DNA of 8,626 nt from Methanolacinia sp964465295. GTDB lineage: Archaea; Halobacteriota; Methanomicrobia; Methanomicrobiales; Methanomicrobiaceae. A program made the translations under genes and the position numbers. Location: NCBI GenBank assembly GCA_964465295.1, contig CAYXKC010000069.1, positions 1-8,626 on the forward strand, written 5' to 3'. Positions 7,226 to 8,626 of the stretch are shown in pieces; position 1 is the stretch's first letter, and each line of letters starts with the position of its first letter. Below the pieces are notes generated by a model. That model saw nothing but the letters and a program-made list of their open reading frames with translations. It had not been told where the DNA came from and made no database searches.

Positions 7226-7470
7226 CAAAAGAGCCTCTAGATCGAGTTTTTTAGGTGGTACCTCATAGAGGTCTCACAGGGTGTGTTTTGATAGCTGGAA
7301 GAAGCTGAGTTAACAGAGAGATTCTTAACCGAAATTCCTATGATTGTATGAAATAGACCTTTTGTAGTCAGGTTGCCGTTTATCGGGATATCAATATGTT
7401 CTGTCAGGGTTTTTAGGATAGTATCGATACATTCTTTTGAGTTCAGGATAATTCTTTAATTGTAGGCATT
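7226..7470 (-). pseudogene. N-terminal transposase relic, frameshifted
   Basis: A minus-strand ATG at 7468-7470 opens MPTIKELS before a stop. A shifted frame then runs CIDTILKTLTEHIDIPINGN, LTTKGLFHTIIGISVKNLSV, then NSASSSYQNTP and CETSMRYHLK. At an A6 run (plus-strand T6, 7247-7252) the family-like sequence continues only after another one-base shift, as KLDLEALL. The pattern of a helical domain followed by ETSxRYHLKKL resembles the N-terminus of archaeal transposases of an ISH3-like type; the family name is tentative. It abuts the IS4/IS1634-like C-terminus with the catalytic core missing between them. Either one element suffered an internal deletion or two elements recombined. Confidence 0.6.
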
Positions 7471-7553
7471 TTTTGCTGATTTAAACCTATTGGCAGCGCC
7501 TAATTAGTACATAAATGTACCGATTCTTTTTGTTTAGATCTGATTCCAAGAAC

Positions 7554-7983
7554 TTAAGTCTTAAAAATTAGCGAATTACTGGATTTAGATAATCTTTAAC
7601 AAAAGAGCCAGATAGTAGATCTTTCCTGGGTCTTTTCCGGATATGGTTGCAAATAGAATTTGCAACTCCCATTAAACCTACGATTTAATGTCACCTAAGA
7701 AATGTCTGAATGAAATCCTGTCATTAGCCTGTCTTTCAAGTTCTGGATCTGAGGAGCCATACCATTGCTGAAGGACCATCTTTTTGATCATCAGGACTTC
7801 ATCGAGATTGGGTCGGCCTCCCATTTCTGTATTGTTGGTATATAATTCTTTTATGATTGGACGGAATTTTTCCCAGTCAATCATCTTCTCTACTTCACCT
7901 AATCGATCTTCTAATTCAGCAATACGTTCATATCCCCCCTTAATTGCAAAATTAGCAGATGTAATCCTGAATTGATGATCGAT
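7554..7983 (-). pseudogene. IS5-family (DUF772) transposase N-terminal relic
   Basis: On the minus strand, a frame open from 7983 to the TAG at 7678-7680 reads ANFAIKGGYERIAELEDRLG, then MIDWEKFRPIIKELY, GGRPNLDEVLMIKKMVLQQW and DPELERQANDRISFRHFLG. This is the DUF772 N-terminal domain of IS5-type transposases. The conserved N-terminus extends upstream of the first ATG (7882-7884), and no good start codon lies between it and the TAG at 7984-7986, so the original start seems lost. After FLG the expected continuation YPEKTQERSTIWLF appears only 49 bp later in another frame (7602-7643), then meets a TAA and further stops to 7554. The DDE catalytic domain is missing. The gene is inactive and truncated. 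Confidence 0.85.
7644..7692. repeat. 49-bp hairpin-rich insertion inside the IS5 relic
   Basis: This segment sits exactly between the codons for FLG and YPEK, which are adjacent in intact family members as I recall them, so it looks like inserted DNA. It holds a perfect 9-bp inverted repeat, GTTGCAAAT (7646-7654), AGA, ATTTGCAAC (7658-7666). A second inverted repeat is ATTAAA (7671-7676) with TTTAAT (7684-7689). Two adjacent hairpins in 49 bp are unusual for a random insertion. No target duplication was recognised. Confidence 0.55.
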
Positions 7984-8012
7984 CTATGAGGTTAAATAAT
8001 TCATTTATAAGG

Positions 8013-8032
8013 AGGTTTTTAGAAATCATCTA
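8013..8032 (+). repeat. Diverged copy of the IS-end repeat
   Basis: AGGTTTTTAGAAATCATCTA aligns without gaps to the 6711-6730 repeat at 15 of 20 positions, sharing the core TAGAAATC and the trailing TCTA. It is in the same orientation, so it is not the missing inverted partner. It may be the end of another lost element copy, or chance. Confidence 0.3.
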
Positions 8033-8060
8033 TAGTTTTTACTGATTCAAAGATTTTTGA

Positions 8061-8111
8061 ATAAAATAGAATATTTTATGAATTTATAATACGTACTTAA
8101 AAAATGAGATT
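8061..8111 (+). promoter_or_regulatory. TATA-like box and upstream palindrome before the nucleoside-recognition gene
   Basis: TTTATAAT at 8083-8090 resembles the archaeal TATA box. Its centre is about 25 bp before the ATG at 8112, which would place the transcription start at or next to that ATG and imply a leaderless or very short-leader mRNA. No convincing ribosome-binding site precedes the ATG, which agrees with that. Immediately upstream is a perfect inverted repeat, ATAAAATA (8061-8068), GAA, TATTTTAT (8072-8079), a possible regulator site. The region is A+T-rich, so both calls are moderate. Confidence 0.5.
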
Positions 8112-8626
8112 ATGTTTTCTGATATCCAGTTGTTTTCATTCCTAAATTACACGATCAGGGCAGTACTCCTTATCTCTGCAGGAATAGTTCTTGTCAACCT
8201 GGTATCCGAAACCGGAATCATCTCAAGGATTAAGATAATCTCGGTTCCCTTCTGCAGGATATCCGGCCTCTCCGGTGAGGCGGTTGTGTCCATTCTCTCG
8301 ATGGTGATTAACCCGACGGCAGGCAAATCGATGCTTGCCGAGTATCACAGGGAGGGAAAGGTGGGAAAGGAGGAGATCGTCCCGTCGCTCATCATCGGGA
8401 CATTCCCGGCGGTATTCGGCGAATCGCTCTTCAGGGCCCAGTTTCCTACAGCAGTCGTCATACTTGGCCCGGTTCTTGGAGGTATTTACACGTTCTTCAA
8501 CCTTTTCTCGACCTTTATACAGGTCTGCGGGGCGCTGATATACACGAATCTCGTGGTCAGGAAGAAGAGAACCGTCCCTGAAAAGGAGTACGAGAGGGTG
8601 GAAGAGACTGAAGAATTCAGGAGGCC
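8112..8626 (+). CDS. Nucleoside-recognition (Gate) domain membrane protein, 3' end outside window
   Basis: The frame is open from ATG 8112 to the window end (171 codons plus two bases); relatives of this kind run to roughly 300 residues, so about half is present. It has hydrophobic segments typical of an integral membrane protein: about 15-37 (VLLISAGIVLVNLV), 57-75, 89-107 and 113-149 (VVILGPVLGGIYTFFNLFST). Conserved-looking polar turns between them are SGLSGEAV (51-58), NPTAGKSML (67-75) and GTFPAVFGESLF (96-107). These resemble the nucleoside-recognition/Gate domain shared with SpmA/SpmB-like proteins and transporters. The substrate is unknown and the domain name does not prove nucleoside transport. 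ATG 8112 is the first in-frame ATG after a stop at 8079-8081. The charged tail at 150-171 is cytoplasmic by the positive-inside rule. Confidence 0.8.
   Translation, partial: MFSDIQLFSFLNYTIRAVLLISAGIVLVNLVSETGIISRIKIISVPFCRISGLSGEAVVSILSMVINPTAGKSMLAEYHREGKVGKEEIVPSLIIGTFPAVFGESLFRAQFPTAVVILGPVLGGIYTFFNLFSTFIQVCGALIYTNLVVRKKRTVPEKEYERVEETEEFRR

Larger units (their letters stand above)
6153..8111. other. A+T-rich gene-free island of decayed insertion sequences
   Basis: About 2 kb lies between the translation operon and the nucleoside-recognition gene. Base composition shifts visibly to A+T-rich at 6153 and back at about 8112. It holds the MITE-like element, the IS-end repeat and the transposase relics listed separately. 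Nothing recognisable is seen in 6246-6455 apart from short A+T-rich inverted repeats such as ATTTAAA-ATA-TTTAAAT at 6388-6404. The same holds for 6568-6710, 6731-6908 and 7471-7553, although 6731-6908 is probably the 3' non-coding tail of the minus-strand relic. The short open frames in this island match no family I know and look random. No intact transposase, tRNA gene or integrase is present. I infer several old insertions at a neutral site after the operon's terminator. Confidence 0.75.

Noticed and set aside
7678..7680. TAG read as pyrrolysine in the IS5 relic, since some methanogens decode TAG
   Set aside because: The sequence after the TAG is not transposase-like; the true continuation is 49 bp further in another frame and meets TAA stops.
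6153..8111. CRISPR array, tRNA gene, attachment site or defence system hidden in the gene-free island
   Set aside because: No regularly spaced repeats, no cloverleaf with a TTCRA-like arm and no integrase or nuclease gene could be seen; the repeats present are IS ends and short palindromes.

Overview
The window reads as a piece of a methanogenic archaeal chromosome, most likely Methanomicrobiales (order-level inference). The grounds are an archaeal aRF1 release factor, an archaeal Taw1 wyosine enzyme and, above all, SepRS (O-phosphoseryl-tRNA synthetase), which is largely confined to methanogens and Archaeoglobus. The coding regions have a balanced base composition.

Layout: positions 1-6152 hold a tight, all-plus-strand cluster: aRF1 (5' end cut off by the window), argS, taw1, sepS and a DUF1848 protein. 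Gaps are 15 bp (aRF1-argS), a 20-bp overlap (argS-taw1), 1 bp (taw1-sepS) and 31 bp (sepS-DUF1848), so co-transcription is likely. Four of the five genes serve decoding: stop-codon recognition, Arg charging, m1G37-derived wyosine synthesis on tRNA-Phe, and Sep charging of tRNA-Cys for tRNA-dependent cysteine synthesis. The fifth is an uncharacterised protein with a radical-SAM-like C-terminal cysteine cluster.

Positions 6153-8111 form an A+T-rich island of about 2 kb with no intact gene. I read it as an insertion-sequence graveyard. It contains a roughly 98-bp MITE-like element with inverted ends and a 7-bp target duplication (6456-6567), and a solo IS-end-like repeat at 6711-6730. It also contains a broken minus-strand transposase relic that joins an N-terminal region directly to an IS4/IS1634-like C-terminus (6909-7470), and a broken IS5/DUF772 transposase N-terminus carrying a 49-bp hairpin-rich insertion (7554-7983). 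All transposase relics lie on the minus strand and carry frameshifts and stops.

From 8112 to the window end, normal composition returns with the 5' part of a nucleoside-recognition (Gate) domain membrane protein. It is preceded by a TATA-like box about 25 bp before its ATG and a perfect A+T-rich inverted repeat.

I see no CRISPR array, tRNA, rRNA or obvious defence system. The items most worth following up are the DUF1848 protein in a tRNA/translation operon, and the MITE family with its possible parent IS.
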